DNA from: Archivesica marissinica
Lineage: Eukaryota; Mollusca; Bivalvia; Venerida; Vesicomyidae
Assembly (NCBI GenBank): GCA_014843695.1
Contig: CM026400.1
Location: forward strand, 17,250,294-17,314,293
Length of the DNA: 64,000 nucleotides
Direction of reading: 5' to 3'
Shown: piece by piece, positions 44,791 to 56,415 of the stretch
Numbering within the stretch: the first letter of the stretch is position 1
Layout: the number at the start of each line of letters is the position of its first letter
Notes under the pieces: model-generated
Told to the model about the DNA's origin: nothing
Seen by the model: the letters and a program-made list of their open reading frames with translations, nothing else
Database searches by the model: none
Program-made: the position numbers and the translations under genes

Positions 44791-45412
44791 TTGTAAAATT
44801 AATCGTGGATTAATTGCTGTTTAAACTTATTTTCACAGTGTTTTACGTGCAAGTGTTGCACGGTTAGGTTGGTTTGGTGGGTTACTTTACCGTTTGGGTA
44901 CAAATTGCCGACCACTCTGTAAAGGGAAAAAGTAAAACAGTGGCGGAATCATCAAATATCCACATGGTTGGAAAGTTAAATACAAATGACGCTGAACGTG
45001 GTTCGGTACAAACAGTCATCTAGCTCAATTTTACAATAATAGATCGAAAACAAAGTTCTTCTTTATATCATAATTTGTCAAAAGCTTTTTTTACCAGGCG
45101 GAGTATATTGTACATCGTTTTGTGTGATAAGATGTTGGGAGTGAAGGATGATGTATTTATATACTAGTGCAAGAAACTTGAAACAAATTGGTAAGATCAT
45201 TAAAACCTTTATTGTATGGAAAATTGATAAATTATGTCAAGATTATGTATGGCTTATCTGATTAAATATGAATAATAACTGTAGTTTGGTAGGTGATTGA
45301 TGGTATAAAAGAAGTGTTATATTTTCATTAAATTTCAAGCTGGAATATTAGGTAAAATATTATATAAAAAGTCTAGCGTTGCCTTTACTTTTTTCATCAT
45401 TTAATTATTATT
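44791..45412. other. No feature recognised
   Basis: Unique-looking AT-rich sequence. Confidence 0.5.
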
Positions 45413-45482
45413 AGGGTCAAGAAGGGTGGAACGAACCTACGTTCCCTGGATTCGAATGTCTAACCAGCAGACCACCGATTCA
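45413..45482 (-). mobile_element. SINE-1 head fragment
   Basis: ATTAGGGTCAAGAAGGGTGG and CCCTGGATTCGAATGTCTAA correspond to the inverse of the tRNA-like head and its junction; core and tail are absent. Confidence 0.55.
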
Positions 45483-45876
45483 TCACCGTGCACTGCATGT
45501 GTACATCCCACCTTTGATATGTGTATACAATTTCCGCTCCGACAGTTCCAGGAAAGTGATTATAAAGGAATATCAATGATTGTGTAAGCCGCCATGAATC
45601 TGTCTAATAGATGATGCTAATTGATTTCCACAGGATCCAATGCTTCAAAGGAAAGATTCCATCTTATTATTAGCAACCAGATCCTACAAATAATCTAGTT
45701 CACTTGTCAATCTGTAAATGCTATTTCCGCAACTAGAATTATCAACAACCGGTAATCTTAAATAAGTACTTATATTATACTGATATTTAAATGTAGATTT
45801 AGAAATTACAATGCATTCCATGGCTCAGTATTTTGTCTGTTTAGAAAAAGAAGGAATTTACCGTGTTTAACCAATT
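45483..45876. other. No feature recognised
   Basis: Unique-looking sequence. Confidence 0.5.
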
Positions 45877-46101
45877 TGATCTGGATACTGTTCAAACAGT
45901 ATTTGCAAAGAACCAGATCAGCCACCACTGAACGTTCTGTCTGATCAGGCTCTATGCTATTTATTCAGATGATCTTGCTAAGACACTTGGCTATGTAGCA
46001 AACAACATAGATCCTGATCAGCATGCAGCGTCGCGCTGCGTCTGATCTGGATCTATGTTGTTTGTAAAAGCCTTTAAATGTATCCAGAATAAAATGGGTT
46101 A
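45877..46101. mobile_element. TTAA-C MITE
   Basis: TTAACCAATTTGATCTGGATAC at left (decayed), CCAGAATAAAATGGGTTAG at right. Both hairpins are recognisable. Confidence 0.8.
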
Positions 46102-46189
46102 GATCTGCAATAGGACCATGTTTAGCGAGAGACATCAAACATGACCATCATTTTACTAGCATTTTTGTAGTTTTGTTGCGTCATTTACG

Positions 46190-46402
46190 CATCAAATCAC
46201 TTGCACCTCGCTGCTGTAGGTTCGAATACCATTTGAAGTGGGTAGAATGAATTCATGTGAGGAAGCTATCCAGCTGGCTGGCTTACAGAAGGTTGGTGAT
46301 TCTACCAGGGTACCAGTCCATGTTTGAAATACTACTAGGACAGGTACCCAGGGTCCTCCTCCACCAGCTGGAGAGTCACCGTAGCTATTCAGTGTGCCTT
46401 TA
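46190..46402 (+). mobile_element. SINE-2, most complete copy
   Basis: B-box-like GGTTCGAATAC (46219-46229), then AGGAAGCTATCCAGCTGGC, GGTTGGTGATTCTACCAGGG, GGGTCCTCCTCCACCAGC. It indicates a tRNA-related head for SINE-2. It abuts TTAA-B. Confidence 0.7.
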
Positions 46403-46627
46403 TCCCATTCCTTCATAGAGATTTAGGATAATATACTATTATATCTCCATACAAACGACAGCCATTTAGCTATCATGCAGTTGATAAGTAGTCGCCATAT
46501 CTATCCCACCTCCATAGAAATTACTGGGACTACATGAGATTCTGGCCTTCATTGGTTTGGCTACTACATTGTCAATGTATGTCGTATTGGTAATGGCGTC
46601 AAGAGGTGCTTCTATGAGGGAGTGTTA
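46403..46627 (+). mobile_element. TTAA-B element, copy 3
   Basis: CCCATTCCTTCATAGAG to CTATGAGGGAGTGTTAA with one 119-bp unit and one 58-bp unit: the unexpanded form. Confidence 0.72.
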
Positions 46628-46763
46628 AGCAAAATTTGATGAAAATGTTCCAATATGAAACTATAACCATGTATTTATGCTCTTCTGAATATGTATCCAT
46701 GTCATATTTCCATTGCTATTTGTTTATGGATTATTTACTATAAAAATGTTGTCATATTTAATG

Positions 46764-47050
46764 ACGGGTCAGTAGTCCAGTGGTTGACGCATTGGACTGC
46801 GAATCCAGGGATCGCAGGTTCGTTCCCCCTATTTAACCCTAATAATATTAAGTCTTTCAGATGGGACTTTAAACCGAGGTCTTGTGTCGGTACTTACACT
46901 GTGCACATAAAAGAACCAGAGGATACTCTGGAATGGGCTCTCTGTCTGTATCATTGCACTATCCTGCAAAAATCTAAATTGACTAATCTCTTCAGGAGGC
47001 GTCGCTCATATGGACAACCGGTAATGACTATAAATAAACGTAAAACATAC
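46764..47050 (+). mobile_element. SINE-1, full length
   Basis: A box TAGTCCAGTGG (46773-46783), B-like GGTTCGTTCCC (46818-46828), core TTTCAGATGGGACTTTAAAC, tail to CTATAAATAAACG. Confidence 0.87.
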
Positions 47051-47061
47051 ATGCAATCAAT

Positions 47062-47245
47062 ATATTGAATTGAATTGAATAAATATATTGAATTGAATTG
47101 AATAAATATGTTGAATTGAATTGAATAAATATATTGAATTGAATTGAATAAATATATTGAATTGAATTGAATAAATATGTTGAATTGAATTGAATAAATA
47201 TGTTGAATTGAATTGAATAAATATATTGAATTGAATTGAATAATT
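47062..47245. repeat. 23-bp array at the SINE-1 3' end
   Basis: Eight units of TTGAATTGAATTGAATAAAT plus ATA or ATG. Its position directly after the SINE tail suggests expansion of the tail or of the target sequence. Confidence 0.92.
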
Positions 47246-47752
47246 TGTCTATGTGTTGAGGGTTCAGGAGCTGGACCAGAGTTCTTTGTTTTTTGCAAGA
47301 GGAATATTTTGGCATCAATATTTTGCATGTCTTCGTGTCTTTGTGCTCATTAATCAGGTTTGTCGGTTCAGCATGCCGCGGTGTTAATGAGGTTATTTGT
47401 ATGCAGAGTTCCATTGTCACTTACCCCTCTGTAAGCCGGTTACCATGTCTTAGAGTCAACTCCGGGGCATTAATTCAACCAAATGAGATCTTTTTTCTCG
47501 AAGAAATTGGTGCATTACAACTGTCAATTTGGCTTCTGCCTTTAATTCTGGAGTGTGATCATGACATTTATATGGTCTCCGTAGAGTAGGATAATGTAAC
47601 GGAAGGAGTGGATGGAAGGTATATTTTACAATTAGATGTTATGGGAAATTGGTGAACTGAGAAGAATATTTGTTTATTATATATAAAACTACTGTATGCT
47701 AGATAGGAGTTCAATAGCTCATAATTATTGTCAATTAAATTTGACACTAGGC
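47246..47752. other. No feature recognised
   Basis: A 98-codon plus frame (47293-47589) has no recognisable domain. Confidence 0.5.
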
Positions 47753-47975
47753 AGTTATATGGTCTCTAAGAGACGGTGTAAATGATGTATATGGTCTCTA
47801 AGAGACAGTGTAAATGAGGTATATGGTCTCTAAGAGACCAGAGACAGTGTAAATGAGGTATATGGTCTCTAAGAGACCAGAGACAGTGTAAATGAGGTAT
47901 ATGGTCTCTAAGAGACCAGAGACAGTGTAAATGAGGTATATGGTCTCTAAGAGACCAGAGACAGTGTAAATGAGG
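47753..47975. repeat. 39-bp minisatellite with palindromic core
   Basis: Six units; two early short ones (32 bp), then four of 39 bp with GGTCTCTAAGAGACC (perfect palindrome arms GGTCTCT/AGAGACC). The period divisible by three yields a minus-strand frame. Confidence 0.92.
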
Positions 47976-48350
47976 TGAATATTATATGTTAATAAATGAT
48001 GCAATGTTGGGCAAAAACCAAACCACCTTCATTTTGAAAATGTTTGAGAATATCCAGAACGGAAATATCACAGACGTTTGAAACTTTATCCATAAACTAC
48101 TAAAAGGAATATATATATTTTTTGTGTGGACAGTTTGGAAAATACAAACGTCGTGAATAGTGTATATGAATGTAGTAAGTCATTATCACAATGGCTCTTA
48201 ATATGGTGTAACGTGTTTAGTTATAACCCAGAAAAAAAGCTGGAAAAATGAACCCAAAAAGTTGTACAAAGTAGCTGTTTGTAATGTAAATACAGTATTT
48301 TTAAATCTAAAAGTTACTTGCATTAAAAATCTGGTTTTAATACTTGATCA

Positions 48351-48475
48351 TTAGCATGTAGGCGAAATGAACAGATAAAACAAATGTGTAATATTTCATT
48401 GAAATTTACTTTCTAGGAAAAATAAGGAATATATTACACATTTTTTATTTGCTCATTTCGTCCACAGCGTGCTAA
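48351..48475. mobile_element. Palindromic hairpin element, 125 bp
   Basis: Left arm TTAGCATGTAGGCGAAATG then AACAGATAAAACAAATGTG; right arm is its imperfect inverse (CACATTTTTTATTTGCTCAT, then TTCGTCCACAGCGTGCTAA). Arms about 45 bp, loop about 35 bp. A single copy here. Confidence 0.65.
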
Positions 48476-48674
48476 CACACGAAATTGCATTGTGTACAAA
48501 TGTTCAGTTTTTTTTGTCAGCAATATTAATAAAACCTGCTAAAAGTGATGTACGCACATTAATTCCATTGCAGTTATGGTTTGTTACAGGGAAATGGAGT
48601 TATGAATAGAGCCAGATGAATAACAATACTAAACCTAGTCGAAAATAAGATCATGTTTATTTATACAATGTTCA

Positions 48675-48864
48675 AGTACAGTCAAACTTGCTCGAGAGAC
48701 CACTTGTATTAAGAGACCACTTGTATTAAGAGACCATTTCTTCTGTTCCTGTTTGTGTTGTTTTGTTAATGAACCAATTAGCCTGTATTAAGAGACCATT
48801 CCTGTTTAGAGACCACTTTTAGCCTTTCCCTTTGGTGGTCTCTTAATACAAGTTTGACTGTACT
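48675..48864. mobile_element. Tc-L MITE, 190 bp
   Basis: Perfect 16-bp inverted ends AGTACAGTCAAACTTG / CAAGTTTGACTGTACT. If TA is the duplicated target, the element starts CAGTCAAAC as in Tc-K. Subterminal AGAGACCACTTGTATTAAG recurs tandemly and, inverted, at the right. Confidence 0.8.
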
Positions 48865-48929
48865 GAAAATGTTCAAAATGTTTTCTGCAAAACTTGTGTA
48901 ATACTGATTTTGTAATGAATATAATTTTA

Positions 48930-49965
48930 TGATAGCAACCTACTTAGAAATTGTGACAATCGCAACCTACTTAGAAATTGTGACAATCGCAACCTACTTA
49001 GAAAATGTGACAATCGCAACCTACTTAGAAATTGTGACAATCGCAACCTACTTAGAAATTGTGACAATCGCAACCTACTTAGAAATTGTGACAATCGCAA
49101 CCTTCTTAGAAATTGTGACAATCGCAACCTTCTTAGAAATTGTGACAATCGCAACCTTTTTAGAAATTGTGACAATCGCAACCTTTTTAGAAATTGTGAC
49201 AATCACAACCTTCTTAGAAATTGTGACAATCGCAACCTTCTTAGAAATTGTGACAATCGCAACCTTTTTAGAAATTGTGACAATCGCAACCTTTTTAGAA
49301 ATTGTGACAATCACAACCTTCTTAGAAATTGTGACAATCGCAACCTTCTTAGAAATTGTGACAATCGCAACCTTTTTAGAAATTGTGACAATCGCAACCG
49401 TCTTAGAAAATGTGACAATCGCAACCTACTTAGAAATTGTGACAATCGCAACCTACTTAGAAATTGTGACAATCGCAACCTACTTAGAAATTGTGACAAT
49501 CGCAACCTTCTTAGAAATTGTGACAATCGCAACCTTCTTAGAAATTGTGACAATCGCAACCTTTTTAGAAATTGTGACAATCACAACCTTTTTAGAAATT
49601 GTGACAATCACAACCTTCTTAGAAATTGTGACAATCGCAACCTTCTTAGAAATTGTGACAATCGCAACCTTTTTAGAAATTGTGACAATCGCAACCTTTT
49701 TAGAAATTGTGACAATCACAACCTTCTTAGAAATTGTGACAATCGCAACCTTCTTAGAAATTGTGACAATCGCAACCTTTTTAGAAATTGTGACAATCGC
49801 AACCGTCTTAGAAATTGTGACAATAGCAACCGTCTTAGAAATTATGACAATCGCAACCTTTTTAGAAATTGTGACAATCGCAACCTTTTTAGAAATTGTG
49901 ACAATCGCAACCTTTTTAGAAATTGTGACAATCGCAACCTTTTTAGAAATTGTGACAATCAGTTT
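48930..49965. repeat. 27-bp minisatellite with 405-bp higher-order repeat
   Basis: About 38 units of GCAACCTTCTTAGAAATTGT plus GACAATC. Variant order across units 3-17 is nearly the same as units 18-32 (about 48986-49390 and 49391-49795), a 15-unit duplication. Because 27 is divisible by three and the unit lacks stops, a 372-codon plus frame and several minus frames of a 9-residue repeat appear; nothing else suggests a protein. Confidence 0.95.
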
Positions 49966-50443
49966 GGAAAGGAATACAACATTATTAACATACTTGTTAC
50001 GTTACTGTGTGTGCAGATGCATCAATTATGCATTTAGTATTAATTAACTAATGCAATCTGTATCTGCCATGTAAACCTGCCACTGTATAATAATGTGCCT
50101 TCAGGACCATGGTTCATTGATACCTCGTAATTCTGCTTTGTTTTTCTGTCCTATAAAAAAGATCACATTTTCCTGTAACATAAATTTATTGTTTTTGCCC
50201 TCCCTATTACGAGTATGTTTTATGCTACACCGTAAGTCAAAGAATTTTTGTTAATGTAATGTTTTACTTGGTCAGCGAATTTACATTTATGATGTTCCTC
50301 CAAGTTGTTAACATTGTTTTAGATATTATGAACATGATATCTTTGTTATTTTGTCACTATGTTGTTGTATGATCCTCACTCGGTTCCTAGTTTGTGCCAT
50401 GAATGAGTACCACATTGAAAAGTGTAATGCGAAACTAGGATAG

Positions 50444-50707
50444 ACTGAAGACATAGTTAGAGAAGAAATCACAGAAACAATTAAGAGGAAATTGGAGAAG
50501 CAAATGGTGAGGAAGAAATTAGTAAACCATTTAGAGGGACATTCGGAGAGGATCAATTGAATGACAATTGGAGAGCGAATTAGAGAGGAAGTCAGAGAGA
50601 CAATTGGAAATGAAATTGTGGAGCCAGTGCATTCCATAATAAGTGAACTGTTTGTATCCACTGGCATGTCTCTAGCCCAACCTTCAATGTGTTTACAGCT
50701 ACAATAA
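50444..50707 (+). pseudogene. Possible decayed coding segment, Lys/Glu-rich
   Basis: One plus frame stays open from 50444 to the array, with a single TGA at 50558-50560. It reads as a charged helix-like stretch, for example REEITETIKRKLEKQM before the stop and ERIREEVRETIGNEIV after it. The DNA is purine-rich and could be a decayed simple repeat instead. The minus strand has a 175-codon open frame over the same region. No family recognised. Confidence 0.18.
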
Positions 50708-52562
50708 CAACTATTTGTCACTGGCCCAACATTGAATCTGTTCCTGTGTTTTACCCTTGTTTTCAGCATCAATAACAACATTTGTATCATATGGCATTTC
50801 TCTAGCCCAACTCTGTTCCTGTGTTTTAGCATTGCATACACCTCCAATACCAAAACTATATGTATCCAGTGGCATTTATCAAGCCCAACCTACAATGTGT
50901 TGAGGCATTTTATCCTTGTTTACAGCTTCAATAACCACTCTTTGTATCCATTGGCATTTCTCTAGCCCAACCTACAATGTGTTCATGTGTTTTATCCTAG
51001 TTTACAGCTACACTAGCAACTCTTCGTATCCATTGGCATTTCTCTAGCCCCTACAATGTGTTCATGTGTTTTATCCTAGCTTACAGCTACACTAGCAACT
51101 CTTTGTATCCATTGGAATTTCTCTAGCCCAACCTACAATGTGTTCATGTGTTTTATCCTAGCTTACAGCTACACTAGCAACTCTTTGTATCCATTGGCAT
51201 TTCTCTAGCCCAACCGACAATGTGTTAATGTGTTTTATCCTAGCTTACAGCTACACTAGCAACTCTTTGTATCCATTGGCATTTCTCTAGCCCAACCGAC
51301 AATGTGTTAATGTGTTTTATCCTAGCTTACAGCTACACTAGCAACTGTTTGTTCTCTAACCCAACCTACAATCTGTTCATGTGTTTTACTGCTGCTTACA
51401 CTAGCAACTGTTTGTTCTCTAACCCAACCTACAATGTGTTCATGTGTTTTATCCTAGCTTACAGCTATACTAGCAACTGTTTGTATCCATTAGCATTTCT
51501 CAAGCCCAACCTACAATGTGTTCATGTGTGTTACTGCTGCTTACAGTTACACTAGCAACTGTTTGTTCTCTAGCCCAACCTACAATGTGTTCATGTGTTT
51601 TACTGCTGCTTACACTAGCAACTGTTTGTTCTCTAACCCAACCTACAATGTGTTCATGTGTTTTACTGCTGCTTACACTAGCAACTGTTTGTTCTCTAAC
51701 CCAACCTACAATCTGTTCATGTGTTTTACTGCTGCTTACACTAGCAACTGTTTGTTCTCTAGCCCAACCTACAATCTGTTCATGTGTTTTACTGCTGCTT
51801 ACACTAGCAACTGTTTGTTCTCTAGCCCAACCTACAATCTGTTCATGTGTTTTACTGCTGCTTACACTAGCAACTGTTTGGTCTCTAGCCCAACCTACAA
51901 TCTGTTCATGTGTTTTACTGCTGCTTACACTAGCAACTGTTTGTTCTCTAGCCCAACCTACAATCTGTTCATGTGTTTTACTGCTGCTTACACTAGCAAC
52001 TGTTTGTTCTCTAGCCCAACCTACAATGTGTTCATGTGTTTTACTGCTGCTTACACTAGCAACTGTTTGTTCTCTAGCCCAACCTACAATGTGTTCATGT
52101 GTTTTACTGCTGCTTACACTAGCAACTGTTTGTTCTCTAGCCCAACCTACAATGTGTTCATGTGTTTTACTGCTGCTTACACTAGCAACTGTTTGTTCTC
52201 TAGCCCAACCTACAATGTGTTCATGTGTTTTACTGCTGCTTACACTAGCAACTGTTTGTTCTCTAGCCCAACCTACAATGTGTTCATGTGTTTTACTGCT
52301 GCTTACACTAGCAACTGTTTGTTCTCTAGCCCAACCTACAATGTGTTCATGTGTTTTACTGCTGCTTACACTAGCAACTGTTTGTTCTCTAGCCCAACCT
52401 ACAATGTGTTCATGTGTTTTACTGCTGCTTACACTAGCAACTGTTTGTTCTCTAGCCAACCTACATGTGTCATGTGTTTTACTGCTGCTTACACTAGCAA
52501 CTGTTTGTTCTCTAGCCCAACCTACAATGTGTTTATATGTTTTACTGCTGCTTACAGCTTTA
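50690..52562. repeat. 1.9-kb minisatellite, 63-bp unit
   Basis: From about 51500, 17 units of 63 bp: TACAATGTGTTCATGTGTTT plus TACTGCTGCTTACACTAGCA and TTTGTTCTCTAGCCCAACC. Left of that is an older longer unit with TATCCATTGGCATTTCTCTA and TTATCCTAGCTTACAGC. Homogeneity increases rightward. No stop in two plus frames or one minus frame, hence overlapping frames of 353-368 codons. Confidence 0.95.
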
Positions 52563-52750
52563 ATAACAAGAATGTAATTGTCTGGAGAATTGTAATTACA
52601 TAACACTGAATCCTAGATCTATAACATCTGTGTAGGATGCCTTAATTTACTACGTCTTTAACTTGCTTGCAGGCAGGGTAACACAAATAATAATGGAGAA
52701 GGGAATTGATGTGACATAACAATCTTGTGCTCGGCTTGTAAGTGATATGT

Positions 52751-53130
52751 TGTAGATGGGAGAGGTATGAAATCTACAAGCTTTAAAATTGAAATTACTT
52801 GTCCTATCTCAGAACCTGTTGTCCTATCTCAGAACCCTTTGTCCTATCTCAGAACCTGTTGTCCTATCTCAGAACCCTTTGCACGATAGTGGTAAAAATA
52901 ACAGTCAATTATGTCATGCAATAACTTCATTAGAATTACGGATACAAAGGAACAAACAGAACATCAATTGATTGTAGATGGGATTAGTATGAAATATGAA
53001 TCATTATTTCCACTATATGAAATCAACAAGCTTTTAAATTAAAACTACTGGTCCTACCTCGGAACTCTTTGCACACGATAGTGGTAAAAATAACAGTCAT
53101 GCAATTTCTTCATTAGAATTGCAAATGTTT
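52751..53130. repeat. Diverged direct duplication with a 21-bp sub-array
   Basis: 52751-52960 and 52976-53130 share TAGTGGTAAAAATAACAGTC and ACTTCATTAGAATT-type sequence. The first copy alone has TTGTCCTATCTCAGAACC repeated four times (52798-52880). Confidence 0.8.
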
Positions 53131-53620
53131 TTACCACTGTGGGATACAACGGAACAGAATAATCAATTGAAAGAAATGAAGACCACTTTGTTGTATTGGC
53201 AACAAGTTAAGAGAGGGAACAGGGGTTTGAGGCCCACCAGAACAATGGCGTCCTTGATTTTGTACCACATGAAGCTTCAAACTCATGTCATCTGTGTAAG
53301 TTACACTTGTTCTGCTGTTGATTTTTTAAATGATGGAACAATTAATTGACAATTACACTTAGCTATCTACCATTAGGCAGAAAGAATTAGTCCCTGATAA
53401 ATTGTTCCTACATAATTAATCTGGAAATTTATTCGCTTCTTAATGAGCATTTTGTACTCTGTTTCTGGATTAATGGCTTATTTGATCTGCTGTATTCAAC
53501 ATGTGGATGCTTGAATGCCTTTGGTATACAGAAAGAAATGTTTCCCTCTAGGTGTGTGGGGCGTAGTTCCTAATCAGTGCTTGGATATGCTAAATCAACA
53601 GTATTCACTGAGTTGTCAGC
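53131..53620. other. No feature recognised
   Basis: Unique-looking sequence. Confidence 0.5.
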
Positions 53621-53717
53621 CAGGGCCTGCCCTGTTTTAAATTAAAATACTTACCATATCTATTAGACCAGGGCCTACCCTGTTTTAAATTAAAAATACT
53701 TAACCATATCTATTAGA
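53621..53717. repeat. 48-bp direct duplication
   Basis: Two units of CAGGGCCTGCCCTGTTTTAA plus ATTAAAATACTTACC. Confidence 0.9.
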
Positions 53718-53749
53718 GAAACATTTCATCTCCCAAAATATCTTTTTAA

Positions 53750-54268
53750 AAACTAGGGGTCGTGTAACTTTCTATGGTCTTGTTTGTTTACTTCCGGGTA
53801 GTGTCTAAAATTACAACAAAATAACAACAGGATGCATGCATGAAGTCAGTTCTGTAAATCAATAGCAAATTGTACCTTAGTTTATACAAATTTATATTAG
53901 CTCGATTGCGAAACCAATTTTATTTCTTTTACCATATATTAATCGCTCTTGAGACCTCATTCCTGATGGAATCCATCGCCACGAGGGAGAGAGAAGCTAG
54001 AGGCAATGTGGAATTTAATTGCCTTGCCAAAGGGGCACAATCGTAACGGCTACAGCTGGACTAGAACTCTGGATCTTTCGCACGTTAAGCAACCACGCTA
54101 CCACTATGCTATCACGACTTCCGACTTTTTATGACTAGGGGTCATGTTATGTATCTTCTAAGTGATCGTTTTGTGTGTACTTCTGTGTACTTTCTAAAAA
54201 TACATCAAAATAACAACAGAATGCGTGTAGGAATATGTTTCCATAAATCAATGGCAATTTGTATCTTA
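53750..54268. repeat. Direct duplication flanking a SINE-4
   Basis: 53750-53882 and 54126-54268 are homologous (ACTAGGGGTC; CAAAATAACAACAG; AAATCAATAGCAA / AAATCAATGGCAA). The SINE-4 lies exactly between them, too long a repeat to be a target duplication. Confidence 0.75.
53886..54122 (-). mobile_element. SINE-4, full length
   Basis: Minus strand: head GGAAGTCGTGATAGCATAG, body GGCGATGGATTCCATCAGGA, 3' end with GCAATCGAGCTAATATAAAT. Confidence 0.85.
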
Positions 54269-54895
54269 GATGCACTTTTGTCCTTATAAAAATGCTACCA
54301 ACGTGTCACAAATAGAACAAACAATGAAATTGAAATACAAAAAAATGTCCTCATTTTAGTATAAAGGACAGATTTGTTCCTCTGCTATTGAACTACCAAT
54401 AGTATAATATATATTATTATCCGACCTCTAAGATGTATAAAAAATGTCCGATGTGTTGACTGAGGAAAGTGTTGCACTCATAGAATATAATATGTAGGTA
54501 TGTAATAAGGTTAACACAGTCTTTGAACCTGGAGAAAATGACGTTGTGGACTTTATTTCGCACATTTCGTAATAAGATAAATTTGAAGGGATTACTTTTT
54601 ATTGCACTGTAATTACTATACGGTTCATTTATACCTGCCAAACATGTTCGGAATTGGAGAAGTATAGGACCAGTGGCATACATACTATATAACAGGGTTA
54701 GCAATGCCTTTGAACTTAAAGAAAATGTGGACTGTATTCAGCTGCCATGTGAACCTGGTACATTTGGTTTAAACATATTTATTCCACTATATACATTCAC
54801 AAAACAATAGATGTACACAACAATCAAAGAAGTAAGTATATAGGAAAGGGTTAAAACGGAAGCAGAGCTTGTATAGTTTCTCTCCTTAACCCATT
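54269..54895. other. No gene recognised; weak duplication
   Basis: About 54494-54560 and 54692-54740 share TTTGAACCTGGAGAAAATG-like sequence, diverged. Confidence 0.5.
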
Positions 54896-55028
54896 TCATT
54901 CTGGATACCGTTCAAACGGTATTTACAAACAACATAGATCCTGATCAGCACGCAGCGTCACGCTGCGGCTGATCTGGATCTATGTTGTTTGCAAAAGCCT
55001 TTAAATATATCCAGAATGAAATGGGTTA
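54896..55028. mobile_element. TTAA-C, short derivative (133 bp)
   Basis: Both TTAA-CCC ends present but only one hairpin (ACATAGATCCTGATCAGC with CTGATCTGGATCTATGTTG): an internal-deletion form. Confidence 0.85.
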
Positions 55029-55035
55029 AGTACAT

Positions 55036-55247
55036 TTAACCCTTTCCCTCATAGAAGCACCTCTTGACGCCATTACCAATGCGACATACATTGACAATGT
55101 AGCAGCCAAATCAATGTTCATTAACCCGTTCCCTCATAGAAGCACCTCTTGAGGCCATTACCAATGCGACATACATTGACAATGTTGCAGCCAAATCAAT
55201 GTTCATTAACCCTTTCCCTCATAGAAGCACCTCTTGACACCATTACC
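55036..55247 (-). mobile_element. TTAA-B end, tandemly repeated
   Basis: TTAACCCTTTCCCTCATAGAAG recurs at 55036, 55121 and 55206 (period 85 bp), each followed by GCACCTCTTGACGCCATTAC. Only one end of the element is represented. Confidence 0.78.
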
Positions 55248-56172
55248 TATCTCTACTGTCTGTATTTGCACTTCCCTAAATGACAAAATACTTCTGCTGC
55301 CATGGAGGCGTCGCCCTGAAGTTGCAGGGGGAAATGATAGATATAAATGCTCAATAAAAAACCCTAAATGCATGGTGGCAAATTAAACATGACACCTCAG
55401 AATGTTCCCTTAAGCTCTTGTACCCCTTTTATGACCTACTGCCTTCCTCTTGTAATGGGTTTTCTAATTGGTTTAAGGCCCTGAGATGTTTCACCTATTT
55501 GCAAATACTTATGTCATTGTTCAAGATGGATCACTTGTTTAGAAAAATGTATCATATGAGCACATGATATAAGAATATGTTCTAGCATCTGGTTAATGTC
55601 TTTGAACAAGTAGAGATTGAGCCAGACTGATTTGTTCCTGGAAATATGCCTTTGTGGTAATAGCATGTTTTTATGACAAAAGTTGACATTTTTAGATGAT
55701 GGGCAGTTCTGATTGGTGCAGATATATATACATTAAGTGTAGAATCATCCATGAAATGGGTTTTATCCATTGCTTTGATTTGAATACAAAGTTAATTGTG
55801 AAAGATAGTGTCTTGTCACGCCACTAATTATTTTTATTTCCAATCAATATGTGTCTGAGGCAAGGGTGTGACTCACTCCTTGTTGTATTTGATTTGATTA
55901 GAAAATCTCGCTTTAGCATCTGATAGTAGATTAATTTATTGATAGCCATTACACAATGTTGTATGGAAATAGCATACATACATCAGGGATGTATGTAAAT
56001 CGTCCTCTGTTTAGATGACATACTCTCTTTTTGGTAAACATCTTGATAAATAAATATTGTCATATTTGATCTAAGATTTTCAGATTTTTCTCTCACTTTT
56101 TAGATGGGGTTGATCCGCGCTTCCACTATACTGATACAGTGCTAATTTATGCTCCTTCAATTCATCTAATGT
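55248..56172. other. No feature recognised
   Basis: Unique-looking sequence; GGAGGCGTCGCCC near 55305 is an isolated SINE-1-like word. Confidence 0.5.
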
Positions 56173-56415
56173 TTAACCCATTCAACACCAAGTAACTCAC
56201 ATGGACTGGTCCATGATATTTTTAGACCAATAAATTAATAACAAAATTACATTTGGATCAGTTCATTTATCAAAATGGGTAATTTTTTTTCTAAAATAGT
56301 AATATTACTGGCAAAAAGTGCAGATCCTGATGAGACGGCTCGTCACGAGCCGGCTCATCTGGATCTACACTTTTTTGTAAGCCAATTTAGAGGTCTGTGG
56401 TGTTGAAAGGGTTAA
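56173..56415 (-). mobile_element. TTAA-A MITE, full length
   Basis: TTAA at both ends; very close to 15696-15939. Confidence 0.87.

Noticed and set aside
48929..50047. 372-codon plus frame of a 9-residue repeat
   Set aside because: Period 27 bp is divisible by three and the unit lacks stops; minus frames are also open. Treated as minisatellite.
51500..52606. Three overlapping frames of 353-368 codons, hydrophobic or Ser-rich
   Set aside because: Product of the 63-bp unit; openness on both strands argues against real coding.
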